DNA of 64,000 bases from Zeus faber (lineage: Eukaryota > Chordata > Actinopteri > Zeiformes > Zeidae), in assembly GCA_960531495.1 (NCBI GenBank), contig CAUIJY010000068.1, positions 2,570,071 through 2,634,070 on the forward strand, given 5' to 3'. The position numbers were made by a program, and so were the translations under genes. Under the pieces are notes generated by a model, which was not told the origin of the DNA, ran no database searches, and saw only the letters and a list, made by a program, of their open reading frames with translations. Below, piece after piece: positions 36,426 through 47,674 of this stretch; the first letter of the stretch is position 1; each line of letters starts with the position of its first letter.

Positions 36426-37299
36426 GGGTTTACCACCATACTACTCTTCCCCCGCGTGAATACATTGCACTTTTTCTTTGTTACAAAGCATATCAGGAGA
36501 CTTACTGAGCCCTGTGTGAGCCCTTGTTTGTTTTCTTGTGCCATCTGCTCCTTTTTATTTTATAATAAATAATTGTAATTTTTTATCTACCTTTTGTACA
36601 GTGGGTGTAGGTTTATTCCCCGTTCGATTACGTTTGGAAGAAAATATTATACTGTCAAAACCATCAAATTCAATAACAATTGATTCTGTGCTGTCTTTTA
36701 AAGTATATGTGGTATTTGTCATACTTATCTGGAAATCAATTGATGAACCGGTATTTAAGTCGAAAATGATCTGCATAATATGCTCAAATTTACTACATTT
36801 ACTTACAGCGTGCTTAGGTAGAAAAATAATCTTTACTTTCCAATTTTTGATATGTTTAAGTGGTGTTGGCCTGAGGCCTGATTTCTTAAATTGGTTGTAT
36901 ATCCTTTCAAATTAATAATTATACTTTTGGAAGGTTTATATTTTTCAATCAGAATCTGACCTATTGATTAAAAAAAGTGTTCAGTGTCAAAGTTTGCATG
37001 TCAATAGACCATAACATGGTGGGTCCCCTGTGTAATCAAAAAGTCAGGTGGGGTTCCCATGAGGCTCAAAAATTCAGGTCTAAAATCTTTTTGAGGGTTA
37101 TCATTTTTTAAAGTAGTTTTTGTATCATCAAAAAATGATCCGTGATTTATGTACTCAACACTAAACATTTTACGAGACACAAGGACGCGTTAGCATGGGG
37201 TATGCCACGTGAAAACCCCAGCATGCAATGGGGGGCGTACCTTCGTATTCCTGTCTATTATTTGTCCGCATTTTGTTAATTGTTTATATTCTTGTTATT
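36426..37299. other. AT-rich non-coding stretch in copy 1
   Basis: No recognisable gene. A 125-codon plus frame (36538-36915) and an antisense 73-codon frame are hydrophobic or low-complexity and lack family motifs. I consider them chance. The same frames appear in copy 2 (45265-45642), which only reflects the duplication. The copy 2 counterpart of this stretch is 45153-46026. Confidence 0.4.
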
Positions 37300-37358
37300 T
37301 ACATTTACATTTACATTTAGTCATTTAGCAGATGCTTTTATCCAAAGCGACTTACAAG
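37300..37358 (+). repeat. Dispersed teleost repeat motif (copy 1)
   Basis: Three ACATTT units followed by CATTTAGCAGATGCTTTTAT and CCAAAGCGACTTACAA. From general knowledge, this word is part of a very common short interspersed repeat in teleost genomes. I do not name the family. It supports a fish origin of the window. Confidence 0.7.
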
Positions 37359-37719
37359 GGAGAATAACATTCAAGCTACAGCTATTTCTCTACATTCTGC
37401 TGGTACTTGTAGAGTTAATTGACTAACCGATATGATGGTCTATAGACCAATCAATAGAAAAAATAGTTTCACCTTTACAGCCAGCAGTAAGGTTTTTGGA
37501 TGCTTTAAATTGCAGTACACTTGTTCTAGAAAATGATCAGTTTCTAAGTTATGGAGCCATTTCAAAATGTTATTGTCGAATTAGTGTCTTGTGCTGTTCT
37601 TATTTATCTATGTGCCTCAACACTTTTAGAAGCCTCGTGGAAAGTCAGTAGTATTTATTTTGGGTTTTTGTCTGTTAAGAAACAGGTGATCACCAGAAAG
37701 TGCGCCTGTAGCCAATTTC

Positions 37720-38908
37720 CACCGTGACTGGACGAAGCCACAAGCTGGTCATTACAGCAGAGTCTCCAGATAAGAAGGTATTTTTGTTTGATTATTTATG
37801 AACAATACTTGAAGACAAAAGTTGTGATTTTCATGAAAAAAAAAGACTTTCTATGTTTCTAGTTTGTACTTCTTGTTGGTGACTCCCATCTACGGAGCAT
37901 TGTGGATGGATTTGTGAAGATGCCAGGGGACCGAGGTACTGAATGCTTTTTTGTCTCGGAGACCTGACGCAGTTTGTGTTGTAGCCCCTAGCAGCGACTT
38001 GACGGCCAGCAGGACCATCGACGAGGCAGCAGTAGACTTTCGCAGCCTCCTGGTCAGTGTCTGCAGTCGCTGGCCAAAGTTACGCTTCATGTTTAGTACA
38101 TTTTTGGTAGTATTGGTACTATTAATACTTTTGCTTTGTGAGCTCTGCAGAACATATTTTACATTTTGAAAACAAATGTACTGTAATAAACACCTTTTTT
38201 TTTTTGTGTGTTTGTATAGGTGTTTGTCCTGGACTTCCTTCCGCGTCTGACTATTTGCTCCGTGAGGAATACCATCCTGTGGCGGCATGCATGGGAAGCA
38301 TATTTTAATTTTAGTACAGTTAAATGTATAACGGAGTATATATTTTTAGACAAACCAATTCAATAAATATTTCTAATGAACAAAGTTGACATCTATGTAT
38401 GCATATTTCTATTCGTCCTAATCGTTGTTTTAAGGCATCAAGTACTTTTCTGCAGCCAACCACTTCCCATTGAACCACCCAGAGCTGTGAAGCAGAGATG
38501 GTGTAAGTACAATTGTACAATTTGTTGTCATGTCACGTGATGGCTATTTTATGAATAACTTTGCTATGTTGTGAAACCATGGCCCTGTGACATTGCTGTG
38601 AAATGCTGCTTATCGCCAACTGGAGACAACAGCGCCGCCAACAGCACGAAAGTCAAAGGTTTCTCCCGGCAGGTCACTTCCAACATTCTCTCCAAAAGTG
38701 GTTGTGAAGGGAGAGCTCATCGTGCCTCATCCTTCACCTAACCCTTTTGAGTGGAGACTGGTTGGAAGGGACAGAAAGATAATCGGTTGCACACTGTTAT
38801 TGTTGGGGTAAGACCCTCTGGAAACTGTGATAGTCTCTGATATTCACTCAAAGTGTACCGATTTTCATTAAACAATTTTAATATGTTTGTTATGAAACAT
38901 ATGGACAT

Positions 38909-38946
<38 letters not shown>

Positions 38947-39765
38947 CTAACACACTTTAATTAACTGAACAACTTACCAGTGAGCGCTCAGCAGTTGATT
39001 CTGCTGTCGGCTCCCCTCAACCGTCCTCTATTGTTTTGTATCCAGGAGATTTTCTGCAGTTTGTTGGTTTTTTTATTCTCTTTTTAGTTAGTAGTTTAGT
39101 TTAGTTTAGTTTAGTAGTTAGTGCTTTTAGTTGGCCTTTTGTCAAGACATTGTCTTAAATCGACATTTTGCTCTATGATTTCACAGGTGGACACAACACC
39201 AGTAGCGTCGCCGGAATGATCCATCCCGTTATCAACTTGTTCCATCGCATCTTTCTAGCGCTGTCCAGTGTGGAGAATTTTATATTGTTTTTATATCAAC
39301 AATTGTATATCAATTTTATATCAAGAAAATTTTGCTTTGCTTACATGGGAAAGCCACGGTGGGACATTGGCAGAAAGCTACTGCCTCCAAGAGGACACTG
39401 GGAACGGAGCAGGTTTGCTTTGTTCGTTGTTTTTCTTCTTTTTTCAATGACATTTTTGATAGTAGTACTTCATTTTAGTTTTATTTTGTCCATGCATTTC
39501 ATTCTCTTGCTTTTTTTTAGGGGAAGGCAGCACCAACCGTTGTGGAGGTGTCTTCAAAGCCACACCTGCCAGTGATGTGCCAGTTCTTGTGAAGGAATAG
39601 CAGCGCTCTCAAACATTTGTCAAAGGTCAGAGTGATGCTGCTCCTTATTATCCTGATATGGAGAGTGCTACAGTGTTTTCTGATGTTGCAGCAGAGCTTG
39701 ACGCTAGCAGTTCTGTCATGGGAACAATTGATGTCACTTCTATCAGCGGAACAGGTGATAGCTGA
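37720..39765 (+). pseudogene. Degenerate multi-exon SGNH-hydrolase-like gene (copy 1)
   Basis: Coding-like blocks in order on the plus strand are separated by intron-like sequence. TGRSHKLVITAESPDKK ends at a GTATTT donor (37777/37778). After an AG acceptor, [20 protein letters not shown] begins at 37863; its GDSHLR is a block-I-like motif of SGNH/GDSL hydrolases. [19 protein letters not shown] and [14 protein letters not shown] follow to about 38080. VFVLDFLPRLT begins after an AG at 38219, then IKYFSAANHFPLNHPEL near 38440. Pro-rich SPGRSLPTFSPKVVVKGEL lies near 38650, and an acidic tail (DMESATVFSDVAAELD) near 39640 ends in TGA. The frame shifts within the GDSH exon, an expected donor after SRWPK reads TT rather than GT, and a stop precedes the tail. 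I infer a pseudogene of a teleost family that I cannot name. Confidence 0.55.
38910..38943 (+). repeat. CA microsatellite (copy 1)
   Basis: An uninterrupted AC/CA run inside an apparent intron of the SGNH-like pseudogene. Confidence 0.95.
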
Positions 39766-40429
39766 GAACATTTTTTAACAAAGAAAAACGTAGAACACTT
39801 TCAGTGCCGGGAAAGCATACATTGAGTGTTTACACAAATGGTCCTTTTACGATCTAGAAAAACTGAGATAACGGCTAAAACTTTCGTGACAGTGATATAC
39901 AGGAATGTAAGATCTCCTGTGAAAGAGTCGGGCGTCACCAAACAAACATATGCCTCAGCATTCAGACATCACTTGGTGGTAGAATTATATCATTCATTAA
40001 CATTGATCATCATTTTTCTCTCACACTCCCTTCTGTTGTTCCCAGTGGAATGATACAAAAGGAAAATGCAATAATGCTTAAGTATAATATAATTGAGGCA
40101 AAGGGATCAGAAAATGATGTATAAATTGAGTACAATACATTTATACAGAGATATTGTTTTATCTGTGTCCTTTTGATGGAGGGGCCAAGGAAAATGATGA
40201 CCATATAACAAGGTGGGAAGTGGCCAGGTGTAATCAAATGTGGAGCAGAAGTCCAGCGGTGGAGCCGTCTGTGGGGCGCCAATGTTGGTGTAGAAAGCCC
40301 CTTCGATAACTGCTTCCAAAACACACATTTCTTCGGCTGTGGTAAGGGGAATGGCAGTAACCCAAGTAGCCTATGTAGGTATGGTTGAAGTGGTTCCATC
40401 GCAGTTGCAGGGTGAGCAGCGTTCAGCGT
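39766..40429. other. Non-coding stretch with an antisense env-like frame (copy 1)
   Basis: A minus frame of 146 codons (40010-40450) and an overlapping one beginning MCVLEAVIEGAFYTN lie just downstream, on the minus strand, of the integrase-end fragment. They could be a leader or env start of the same retroviral fragment, but no diagnostic motif is visible. The copy 2 counterpart is 48494-49157. Confidence 0.25.
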
Positions 40430-40690
40430 ACACTCACGTTGTCTCCTCAACGAGTACCTAGAGGGGAGTAGGAACTTTCTTGCGATGAGATACGTGTATC
40501 CATATTGGTCGTTCTACCACCTTAACTGCTGCTGCAGTGGTGCGGGTCCCTAACCCTGCTGGAAAGGTCCTAGGAATCTGGCAGAGTTCCAGCTTTTCCT
40601 CTGTAAGTCGCGATCACCACCCATTCACCTGGTCAGCGGCCGTGTAGAGGTCCTTCAAGTGGGACGGGTAGGGATGCTTTGACCTGGGCA
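40430..40690 (-). pseudogene. Retroviral integrase C-terminal fragment (copy 1)
   Basis: On the minus strand, short blocks resemble the end of a class-I-type retroviral integrase: RDLQRKSWNSARFLGPFQ, the GPF-type motif where the chain folds over DNA, and RPIWIHVSH. It is a broken remnant of a retrovirus insertion separate from the fossil at 50750-57060, which has its own integrase end. No LTRs or other parts were identified around it. Confidence 0.5.
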
Positions 40691-40789
40691 CATAGACTTA
40701 AACACTTGGGTGAGAGACACATTTTGACAACATTGTTTGGTATAGGTCCAAGATTGTTAAATGGGCGTTAAATAGTTGAATAGCAGACT

Positions 40790-41215
40790 ACAGGCTCAGT
40801 ACAAAAATGAATGTATGCACACTCGTGTAACAACAGAATAATATTATCACAATGTCTAATATGTAGGAGATAATAGGCGGCCATTTTAACACGCCCATGC
40901 ATGGCACCACTAGAATATCAAATGACACACTGGGACTGACGAGTGTGCAAAGATTTGTGAATTTCCAAGTATCTTTTGGAACATGAAATTGTACGTGTTG
41001 CCACGCCCACACCGTGTGCCAAAATATATATGTATTTTAATAAGTTTTAGCTGTGAAGGTGTCTTGTAGACACTCGTCAAGTTTGAAGTCGATCCGATAA
41101 ATGGCCAAGGAGGAGTTTCGCGAAAGTACAAAGCATAAATATGACTAAAAAGTCAGGAAAATTCAAAATGGCCGACTTCCTGTTGGGTTTCCGTCATGGC
41201 GGAAATATATATTTT
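40790..41215 (-). repeat. Dispersed repeat, minus-oriented unit (copy 1)
   Basis: Part of an interspersed repeat marked by CGAGTGTCTACAAGACACCT, GTGGCAACACG and CAGTCCCAGTGTGGCA (reverse complement here), with CGGCCATTTTGAATTTTCCT at its edge. It faces the plus-oriented unit that starts about 80 bases downstream, so the two form an inverted pair. Open frames in it (MYFRETPPWPFIG type) recur with each copy and only mirror the repeat. Confidence 0.8.
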
Positions 41216-41289
41216 TTCCAAGTCTAGAGAGGTTACAAATGTGTACCGAATTTTGGGAGTTTACGTGGAAAAAGGTGAATAGGTCAGAA

Positions 41290-42015
41290 AATTATTATTT
41301 TATTTTCTAGGGTGGCGTGGCAACACGTAAAATTTCATGTTCCAAAGATACTAATTCACGAAACTTTGCGCACTTGTTAGTCCCAGTGTGGCAATTGATA
41401 TTGTATGAGTTGCCTGCATGGGCGTGGCAAAATGGCCCGACACACCCTGTTGAAAATTTCAAAACATCAAACCTATTCACTTTTTACCATGAAATTCACA
41501 AAATTCGGGACACTTTTGTAACTTCTTGGATTAAATGTGTAATTTTAGTCACTTTCCGTTCATTTTCTCGCTTTGTACTTTCGTAAACTCCTCCGAGGCC
41601 ATTTATCTGGCTTCAAACTTGGCGAGTGTCTACAAGACACCTTCACGTTTAAAAGATATTAAAAAAAATAATAATTGTCACACGATGTGGCCGTGGCAAA
41701 GCGTTGGATTTCGTGTTCCAAAAAAAGCTGTGTTTTTGTAATATTTTATCCACTTTTTATGCTTTGTACTTTCGTGAACTTCTCCTGGGGGATTTTTTGG
41801 ATTGAGACTCATTGGGGATTAAAAGTTATTAAAACATTTTTTTTTCGTCACGATGCGGGTGTGGCAACGCATTGAATTTTATGTTCAAAAAAACAGTTTA
41901 CGTGACTTTTGGGGCCTTGAGAAACTACAAAATTATTGCAAAACTTTGCACACTCTTCAGTCCCAGTGTGGCATTTAATATTCTATGGGTCCTATACATG
42001 GGCGTGTCAAAATGA
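41290..42015 (+). repeat. Dispersed repeat, plus-oriented tandem units (copy 1)
   Basis: About three diverged units in tandem, each with a CTTTGTACTTTCGTRAACT-like start, a GTGTCTACAAGACACC or related word, a GCAACGCRTTGAATT-like word and CAGTCCCAGTGTGGC. The last unit abuts the env fragment. The same family occurs alone at 57305-57985. Confidence 0.75.
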
Positions 42016-42029
42016 TCAACTAGATGCAG

Positions 42030-42750
42030 TTATCGTGGATGAGGATGTCGGGGTCCTGGTGCTGGGGAAAGGAGGCCCATACCTATAGCAACATAGGTGT
42101 CGCCACATTCCTTCTGTCTCAATGCCATGTACGCTTGTATTTCTGGTTTTCCCAACGCAGTCATGATGCATTTTTCACTAGAGTACAAATGCATGGTATA
42201 CAACAACATCCACATACAATTAACAGAGCAGCAATGATAGCAACGTTGATTATGCATGATAAAATGAGGCCTTTTCATTTGGAAAACATAAAGTCCAACC
42301 AACCAGTGATGTGATCATCCATTCCTGCATTTTCTTTTAGTTCTACGCTCCGTGAGTGGAGTAGCAATTCCTCCTACTGGTTCCTGTGTTTATAAGCACA
42401 TTACTCCATGCCCCACAATCAATATGGGTACCTTAAACCTCGTCCAGCCACCAGTCACTTGTTAGTCTAGGGTTGGTGGACCACGCATATTTCTCATTCC
42501 ACTGGTACTGCTCCTACCCTGTGGAATCACACTTTATTATGGAACAGAAATCAACATTGAATGCCAGGATTTGTCCTTCATAGGCATAAATGACAAGAAC
42601 TGTTTCTTTCATTCGGCCCCACTCTTTGACCTTTGTCATATACTGGTCATACGATAATTGGGGTCCCACTTGGTAAGAATATGTATACTGTGTAGGGTCC
42701 AGGACTTCTCCTAGGGTAAACAAAAAAAATATTATTTTTTTTTTACATGG
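42030..42750 (-). pseudogene. env: Retroviral env fragment (duplication copy 1)
   Basis: Minus-strand env remnant copied by the tandem duplication and cut off from its pol gene. A hydrophobic stretch followed by a cysteine cluster (IVCGCCCIPCIC, about 42170-42265) matches the membrane anchor of the transmembrane subunit of class-I-type retroviruses. Further upstream (42514-42723) lies a short frame starting MFTLGEVLDPTQYTYSYQ. It is much shorter than a full env and broken. Confidence 0.6.
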
Positions 42751-42916
42751 TTAATTACAGAATGCTTACGTCTTTCAGCTGGATCCTTGTTTCTGTGAGA
42801 GTTCTTCATCTTAATGGTATATTTTGTACGATCACATTAGCATGATGTAATAATAATTTTGGGAATGCATTATTAAAATATATTAAAATAATTTATTTGG
42901 ATGGAGTAATTTTTTG

Positions 42917-43057
42917 GAGAAGCTTCCGCATTGCGGGAGGAGAACGTCTGAGAGAAGCACACTATATTTACCCTATCTCCTCATGCCGTGACTGTGCCCA
43001 ATATTGAAACAGCAGAAGAAGAACGGGGGCAATAAAATGGATATAGAGTAAGTGCAC
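42917..43057 (+). other. Possible first exon with splice donor (copy 2)
   Basis: The same sequence in the second duplicate, with ATG at 43037 and donor GTAAGT at 43048. See copy 1; equally speculative. Confidence 0.25.
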
Positions 43058-44279
43058 GAAAAAAAAATGTTTTAGAAAGTTAACTTTTCAATTGTTACAC
43101 GTTTTTGCTGTTAAATGCTAGCAGGTTTTGTGTTATAACACGATATAACACGGAGAGATTATGCATGCAAAAGTTAATGACTGTTTTATTTTATAAAGCC
43201 GTTTTTAACATGCACAGTATCTAGCTTTAGTTAAATGTGTGTTGGAGTGGAGTGTTAACTAGCATTTAGATTTAGTTTACTGTGTGTTGGGGCAGGGAGA
43301 CGGTACTGTGAGAGAGAGACGGTTTTCAAACAGACAGACGGACCCGCTAGCTAAGTTTCACTTGATCGGTTCTCCACCAAAGCGTGCTGAGAGAGTCCGG
43401 ACTGTTTTTTGCCAGTTTAGACTTTATTTGAAGGTACAATGGTACCTCGACTTATGACTGCATCTACTTACTAATCCAAGATACGATAGTCGCGAAAATT
43501 AGCATCGTCTTACGACTGACTGCTCCAAGATACGACCGTGGAAATTTGTAGTTGGCGCGTCGGCGTCAGTCAGCGGGCGACCTACATCGTGTGTGCACGT
43601 TGTTCGTGGCTTATCGATTTTTTTTTCATATTTACTGTGTTTGTGCTGTGCATTTTGTTTTTTTGTTTTTTAACTTATGAAAGCAATATGTGCTCTCTGT
43701 CATTTGGGTGGGCCGGCTGTACAAGTGGTTGCCTGCTGAAATAGAATATTTTCTGCAATGATATCTGTTATCCTCGGGCAGTGCCTGACTTTAAGGATAA
43801 ACAGTAAAAGATAACATTTATAAAGTCGCGATCATGTGGGACATCTGGAACAATCACAGCATCCCATTTTGCTGGTTGATACACATTGCTGTATGGAGGT
43901 GATTTAGCAGCATGAGAAATGTACCACTGAATTTTGGAGTCCTAAATAGTTGTAACTGGTTCTAATGTTGTGGCTGATCGGTGTGTATGTTGTTGTATGA
44001 TGTTGTTGTGATTTTATTTTTTCCTATTGAAATAAAAAAAAATGAAAGTCAAACCTGATTTTAAATTTCACTCATCCTTTGGTCATGAAATGGAAAAATA
44101 ATTTTTCAATTTTGATTTTTGTATCTCCAAAAAAGCAAAATTTGAAAACCACTCATACCCCATTTTTTCCATTTCTGATTCTGAATTGAGAATAGAGTAA
44201 CCAAAAGATACAGCGATTGAAAGACCTGGTCTACACTCCTAATTGTATTTGTCCTTTTACATTTCTATTTCTATCTTAG

Positions 44280-44503
44280 AAATCTCTGAGAGAAGGAGGT
44301 GGTTACCTGAGGAGGTCCATGCGGTGGAAAAGAACCTGAAGGCTTTCATTGAAAGTGGTAAAGTGCCGGGAAGGACTGAGTGTGATGCATGTATTAGAGC
44401 TTCACCTGAAGCTCTAAACCAGCGAAGCTGGACTGCATTGAAGTACTATGTAAAAAATCGTATCACTGCCATCCAATGCGAAAGTGCGAGAAGAATTTAT
44501 TAA
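44280..44503 (+). CDS. Exon-like open frame with WLPEEV...KNRI domain (copy 2)
   Basis: An open frame after a pyrimidine-rich tract and AG acceptor (44278-44279), read ISERRRWLPEEVHAVEKN onward. The conserved-looking spine is W-L-P-E-E-V-x-A-V-E, then VPGRTECDACIRASPEAL, then RSWTALKYYVKNRI, about 55 residues, closing with TAA. From memory, similar short C-terminal domains end several uncharacterised teleost proteins; I cannot name the family. It would be the last coding exon of a spliced gene whose other exons I cannot assign with confidence. A possible first exon lies 1.2 kb upstream. Whether it is expressed is unknown, and it could be a remnant of a mobile element. Confidence 0.45.
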
Positions 44504-44682
44504 TAGAGTTGTTAAAGCATTTGCTCAAACATGTTGGTTCACGTTGCTCAAAAATGTTGGTTCATTTGATGCAACTTCATTTTTGATGATGTTTGTGTTG
44601 TTCGTTGGCATCCTGAGTACCCAGGTATACACTGGAGTTCAACTAGTTATTGATTTTATCAGGCGAAAACATTGATAATTAG

Positions 44683-45152
44683 TAGTTAGGTGCAGTCAAA
44701 GGCCGCAAGTCAATTCATCTGCTGATAACAACTGACTCTACGGTGGCCAACGGGAAAACTCTGCAACTAAAGAAAATACATGTAAATAGACAAAACGCAA
44801 GCAAATTTAGAAAATGTCATCATCAATTTGACAACACAGGCAACAACACAATGGAAAAGTTCACGAAGGAACAAACTTAAAATAAAAACATCAAGAAATG
44901 TTTTATGTATCATATCTGATATATTCCCCAAATGAAGTGTCCGTGGTGAATTGCTTTTAAGTTTGTTTCTGTGCAAATGTTTCCATTGTTTTGCATCTCT
45001 TGCCTGTGTTGTCAAATTGATGATGATGTTTTCTGAATTTGCTTGTGTTTTGTCTATTTGAGTGAGTTTTCCTGCCGACCACCGTAGGGTAGGTTTTTAT
45101 CAGCAGATTAATTGAAAATGGATGGTTAGGTGCAGGCAAAGGCCAAAGGTCA
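44683..45152 (+). mobile_element. Foldback element with flanking direct repeats, copy 2
   Basis: The duplicate of the foldback at 35956-36425, differing by a few single-base changes and small indels. Both copies share identical surroundings, so there was one transposition followed by duplication of the host segment. Confidence 0.8.
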
Positions 45153-46026
45153 GGGTTTACCACCATACTACTCTTCCCCCGCGTGAATACATTGCACTTT
45201 TTCTTTGTTACAAAGCATATCAGGAGACTTACTGAGCCCTGTGTGAGCCCTTGTTTGTTTTCTTGTGCCATCTGCTCCTTTTTATTTTACAATAAATAAT
45301 TGTAATTTTTTATCTACCTTTTGTACAGTGGGTGTAGGTTTATTCCCCGTTCGATTACGTTTGGAAGAAAATATTATACTGTCAAAACCATCAAATTCAA
45401 TAACAATTGATTCTGTGCTCTCTTTTAAAGTATATGTGGTATTTGTCATACTTATCTGGAAATCAATTGATGAACCGGTATTTAAGTCGAAAATGATCTG
45501 CATAATATGCTCAAATTTACTACATTTACTTACAGCGTGCTTAGGTAGAAAAATAATCTTTACTTTCCAATTTTTGATATGTTTAAGTGGTGTTGGCCTG
45601 AGGCCTGATTTCTTAAATTGGTTGTATATCCTTTCAAATTAATAATTATACTTTTGGAAGGTTTATATTTTTCAATCAGAATCTGACCTATTGATTAAAA
45701 AAAGTGTTCAGTGTCAAAGTTTGCATGTCAATAGACCATAACATGGTGGGTCCCCTGTGTAATCAAAAAGTCAGGTGGGGTTCCCATGAGGCTCAAAAAT
45801 TCAGGTCTAAAATCTTTTTGAGGGTTATCATTTTTTAAAGTAGTTTTTGTATCATCAAAAAATGATCCGTGATTTATGTACTCAACACTAAACATTTTAC
45901 GAGACACAAGGACGCGTTAGCATGGGGTATGCCACGTGAAAACCCCAGCATGCAATGGGGGGCGTACCTTCGTATTCCTGTCTATTATTTGTCCGCATTT
46001 TGTTAATTGTTTATATTCTTGTTATT

Positions 46027-46084
46027 TACATTTACATTTACATTTAGTCATTTAGCAGATGCTTTTATCCAAAGCGACTTACAA
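46027..46084 (+). repeat. Dispersed teleost repeat motif (copy 2)
   Basis: Identical to 37300-37358, in the second duplicate. Confidence 0.7.
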
Positions 46085-46446
46085 GGGAGAATAACATTCA
46101 AGCTACAGCTATTTCTCTACATTCTGCTGGTACTTGTAGAGTTAATTGACTAACCGATATGATGGTCTATAGACCAATCAATAGAAAAAATAGTTTCACC
46201 TTTACAGCCAGCAGTAAGGTTTTTGGATGCTTTAAATTGCAGTACACTTGTTCTAGAAAATGATCAGTTTCTAAGTTATGGAGCCATTTCAAAATGTTAT
46301 TGTCGAATTAGTGTCTTGTGCTGTTCTTATTTATCTATTGTGCCTCAACACTTTTAGAAGCCTCGTGGAAAGTCAGTAGTATTTATTTTGGGTTTTTGTC
46401 TGTTAAGAAACAGGTGATCACCAGAAAGTGCGCCTGTAGCCAATTT

Positions 46447-47636
46447 CCACCGTGACTGGACGAAGCCACAAGCTGGTCATTACAGCAGAGTCTCCAGATA
46501 AGAAGGTATTTTTGTTTGATTATTTATGAACAATACTTGAAGACAAAAGTTGTGATTTTCATGAAAAAAAAAGACTTTCTATGTTTCTAGTTTGTACTTC
46601 TTGTTGGTGACTCCCATCTACGGAGCATTGTGGATGGATTTGTGAAGATGCCAGGGGACCGAGGTACTGAATGCTTTTTTGTCTCGGAGACCTGACGCAG
46701 TTTGTGTTGTAGCCCCTAGCAGCGACTTGACGGCCAGCAGGACCATCGACGAGGCAGCAGTAGACTTTCGCAGCCTCCTGGTCAGTGTCTGCAGTCGCTG
46801 GCCAAAGTTACGCTTCATGTTTAGTACATTTTTGGTAGTATTGGTACTATTAATACTTTTGCTTTGTGAGCTCTGCAGAACATATTTTACATTTTGAAAA
46901 CAAATGTACTGTAATAAACACCTTTTTTTTTTTGTGTGTTTGTATAGGTGTTTGTCCTGGACTTCCTTCCGCGTCTGACTATTTGCTCCGTGAGGAATAC
47001 CATCCTGTGGCGGCATGCATGGGAAGCATATTTTAATTTTAGTACAGTTAAATGTATAACGGAGTATATATTTTTAGACAAACCAATTCAATAAATATTT
47101 CTAATGAACAAAGTTGACATCTATGTATGCATATTTCTATTCGTCCTAATCGTTGTTTTAAGGCATCAAGTACTTTTCTGCAGCCAACCACTTCCCATTG
47201 AACCACCCAGAGCTGTGAAGCAGAGATGGTGTAAGTACAATTGTACAATTTGTTGTCATGTCACGTGATGGCTATTTTATGAATAACTTTGCTATGTTGT
47301 GAAACCATGGCCCTGTGACATTGCTGTGAAATGCTGCTTATCGCCAACTGGAGACAACAGCGCCGCCAACAGCACGAAAGTCAAAGGTTTCTCCCGGCAG
47401 GTCACTTCCAACATTCTCTCCAAAAGTGGTTGTGAAGGGAGAGCTCATCGTGCCTCATCCTTCACCTAACCCTTTTGAGTGGAGACTGGTTGGAAGGGGC
47501 AGAAAGATAATCGGTTGCACACTGTTATTGTTGGGGTAAGACCCTCTGGAAACTGTGATAGTCTCTGATATTCACTCAAAGTGTACCGATTTTCATTAAA
47601 CAATTTTAATATGTTTGTTATGAAACATATGGACAT

Positions 47637-47674
<38 letters not shown>

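Larger units (their letters stand above)
34081..42806 (+). repeat. 8.73-kb tandem segmental duplication, copy 1
   Basis: From ATCTTAATGGTATATTTTGT to CTGTGAGAGTTCTT. It recurs immediately downstream at an offset of 8,727-8,728 bases, with one base (C, 42807) between copies. By eye I count roughly 16 substitutions and a handful of one- to four-base indels over 8.7 kb, about 99.7% identity. The left flank is AT-rich unique sequence. The right edge of the unit falls within the integrase/env part of the retrovirus fossil, which continues past the second copy but not past this one. Confidence 0.97.

Noticed and set aside
36538-36915. 125-codon hydrophobic frame in the duplicated block
   Set aside because: No family motif and AT-rich hydrophobic composition. 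Its presence in both copies only reflects the recent duplication.
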